A stretch of 64,000 nucleotides of DNA, taken from the NCBI GenBank assembly GCA_900315505.1, contig OMZG01000004.1:1-64000 (forward strand), in the 5' to 3' direction. Shown in pieces: positions 62,475 through 64,000 of this stretch. The stretch comes from an uncultured Lachnospiraceae bacterium. Its GTDB lineage: Bacteria; Bacillota; Clostridia; Lachnospirales; Lachnospiraceae. The notes below the pieces were generated by a model. It did not search any database. It was given only the letters and a program-made list of their open reading frames with translations, and had not been told where the DNA came from. Made by a program: the position numbers and the translations under genes. Within the stretch, counting starts at the first letter, position 1. The number at the start of each line of letters is the position of its first letter.

Positions 62475-64000
62475 TCACTTGACCTTTACACTCTTAACCC
62501 CTGACCAGGAGCTATACACTTTCTTTCCATTCGTGCCTGTGTAGTATGTCCTGACCTTGAAGTAATATCTCTTACCCTTCTTAAGTGACTTCATGGTATA
62601 TGAGGTCTTTGTAGTATTCTTCGTCTTCGTACCCTTCGTCACGGCCTTGTTCGTTCCGGCCTTTACCTGGTATCCGCTGATTCCCGATACCTTCTTGTAC
62701 TTTACCGTAGCCTTCCTGCTGCCTGCTTTCACCCTGGAGATCGAGGTCTTCTTCGGATTGATCTTGTAGCTAGCTGTAATGGTGCCTGTATAATTGCCCT
62801 TGAATGTCAGGGTGACTGAAGCTGTACCAGGAGTCTTGTTATTCGAATCTGTCCTGGTGTAATCAGTATCTGCTACGAGTTCTCTTCCCAGGGCATCGTC
62901 AGTCACTGTAATCGCCGGCTTACGTGACTTGCCATTGTAGGTAAGAGTCAAAAGCCCTGATACAGATATACCATTGTCCTTCTTATACAGGCTGGATGCA
63001 TCCTTTGGATCGATCGTATAGCTCTCGGTTCTGACACCGGTATTAGTAGTAGTTGTTGTAGTACCTGTAGTGCCTGTTGTACCGGTAGTACCTGTCGTAC
63101 CTGTAGTGCCAGTCGATGTAGATGTACCCCTGAAATTATTGGTACCTGTGAGCGTGAAACTATAGGTACCTGCATTCACTGAATCAGGGAATGCTGATAT
63201 CGTATAGTCTGTTCCCTGAATAAGTGTATTATTACCCATCTGTACCACTACCACTGTAGGGTACTGCTTCTGTCCATTGTAGGTATATGGTGAAGCCGGA
63301 GTGAGCGTCACCGTAGCCTTGGAAATATTTCCCTGAGTAATCTCGAAATTATGTGATGCAGTTCCGGCATAATTTCCCTTGCCGGTCACAGTCACCTGAG
63401 CACCTGTGCCAATGGCTCTGTTATTCGCATAGGAATATGTATAGTCCCTACCTGCTACAAGAGTGGTATTACCGACCTTGATCTCCGGCTGCGGGGTGAT
63501 ATTTCCGCCTGTATATGAATATGTCGGATTGGCTGTACTAGTCGTAGTAGTCGTTCCCGTGCTGCTCTCAGAATCCTTGAAGGTAAAGGTTGCTGTAGAG
63601 AGATCTGCCGGTGTGATGTCAAAGGTAGTCCTTGCGCTTCCGGAATACTGCTTCACTGTCCCTGAGCCTGTATTGCCACTGGCTGCAACCGTCTTCGCTG
63701 TTACTATGACGGTCATCTTTCCTGCATTAGTATTATTGGAATATGCAACATCATATGCACTTGAAGGGACCTCATTATCCTTGTAGGTAACAACTACCTT
63801 CGGCTTCTTTTCCTTGCCATCGTACACGATAGGAGTCTTCTCTGACGGATCAAGAGCGATCTTCGTTGCTCCCGCCTCAGAGAGATTACCACCGGTGGAT
63901 GGCATTATTGTAAAATTAAGAGTCTTCGTGCCTGAATAATTTCCGGTTCCCGTAGCCGTGATAGTAGCTGTCTGATTGGCTGTGATCGTAGGCTGGGCGG
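62475..64000 (-). CDS. Repetitive secreted surface protein, C-terminal part (continues beyond the right edge)
   Basis: The frame is open past the ATG at 63905 to the window edge, so the true start lies outside. At least five units of about 75-90 residues each contain a strand like GKGNYAGTASHNFEI or FKGNYTGTITASYKI and a YTYNGQKQYPTVVV-like opening. These are beta-sandwich repeats common in clostridial surface proteins. A (TGT)n tract of about 15 residues sits near the middle. The last 90 residues form a Fn3-like domain (ISGYQVKAGTNK, KRYYFKVRTYYT, SSWSGVKSVKVK). No sortase signal or other anchor is seen at the C-terminus. Confidence 0.85.
   Translation of the reverse strand, partial: AQPTITANQTATITATGTGNYSGTKTLNFTIMPSTGGNLSEAGATKIALDPSEKTPIVYDGKEKKPKVVVTYKDNEVPSSAYDVAYSNNTNAGKMTVIVTAKTVAASGNTGSGTVKQYSGSARTTFDITPADLSTATFTFKDSESSTGTTTTTSTANPTYSYTGGNITPQPEIKVGNTTLVAGRDYTYSYANNRAIGTGAQVTVTGKGNYAGTASHNFEITQGNISKATVTLTPASPYTYNGQKQYPTVVVVQMGNNTLIQGTDYTISAFPDSVNAGTYSFTLTGTNNFRGTSTSTGTTGTTGTTGTTGTTGTTTTTTNTGVRTESYTIDPKDASSLYKKDNGISVSGLLTLTYNGKSRKPAITVTDDALGRELVADTDYTRTDSNNKTPGTASVTLTFKGNYTGTITASYKINPKKTSISRVKAGSRKATVKYKKVSGISGYQVKAGTNKAVTKGTKTKNTTKTSYTMKSLKKGKRYYFKVRTYYTGTNGKKVYSSWSGVKSVKVK

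Overview
The window looks like a chromosomal stretch of a gut-type anaerobic Firmicute, most likely a member of the Lachnospiraceae (Clostridia). This rests on gene content: a pyruvate:ferredoxin oxidoreductase, an NfnAB-type transhydrogenase pair, rubrerythrin and desulfoferrodoxin, a short cobalamin methionine synthase next to a YitJ-like fusion, a bile-salt-hydrolase-family enzyme, a secreted GH5 glucanase and Fn3-type surface proteins. Almost every gene is on the minus strand. The exceptions are the malic enzyme with its DUF4364 neighbour and one pilin. No rRNA, tRNA, CRISPR array or insertion sequence was recognised; the only stable RNA gene is tmRNA.

Layout. 1-5.2 kb: the promoter-proximal part of a type 1 BREX phage-defence operon (small HTH regulator, brxA, brxB, brxC, start of pglX), with an apparent one-base frameshift in brxB. 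5.5-12.6 kb: bile salt hydrolase family enzyme, argC, a DUF308 membrane protein and a topoisomerase IV pair. 12.7-22.4 kb: ilvA, ftsY-smc-rnc, acpP-plsX and rho. 22.5-32.6 kb: malic enzyme, leuCD, GH5, ilvC-ilvN, a Sfp-type transferase, a CBS-containing pyrophosphatase and an unrecognised coiled-coil membrane protein. 32.8-42.9 kb: nifJ, methionine/one-carbon genes, an SPFH protein and oxygen-defence genes. 43-48.2 kb: the accessory region. 48.3-64 kb: ssrA-smpB-rnr-secG, nfnAB, two CobW-type GTPases, argS, queT, glmM, an OatA-like acyltransferase and the end of a repetitive surface protein.

The most interesting region is 43-48.2 kb. Two type IV pilin genes face each other tail to tail. They share a nearly identical inverted segment of about 185 bp, which covers the ribosome binding site and the N-terminal half-helix. 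Their C-terminal domains differ, and their terminators are identical. A serine recombinase lies just outside, and the whole set is flanked by two truncated paralogues of an AAA-ATPase/nuclease family. This is the architecture expected for an invertible pilin cassette. Pilin 2 also has a leader of three consecutive predicted hairpins, and a segment of the first is perfectly complementary over 10 nt to the loop of both pilin terminators.

Other non-gene structure. A family of degenerate heptamer repeats (AACTCAT/AACTTAG-like) occupies seven intergenic sites, in most of them as inverted arms that could fold into long hairpins. The divergent rho and malic enzyme promoters appear to share one self-complementary -35 box. 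Several clean promoters and hairpin terminators delimit operons.
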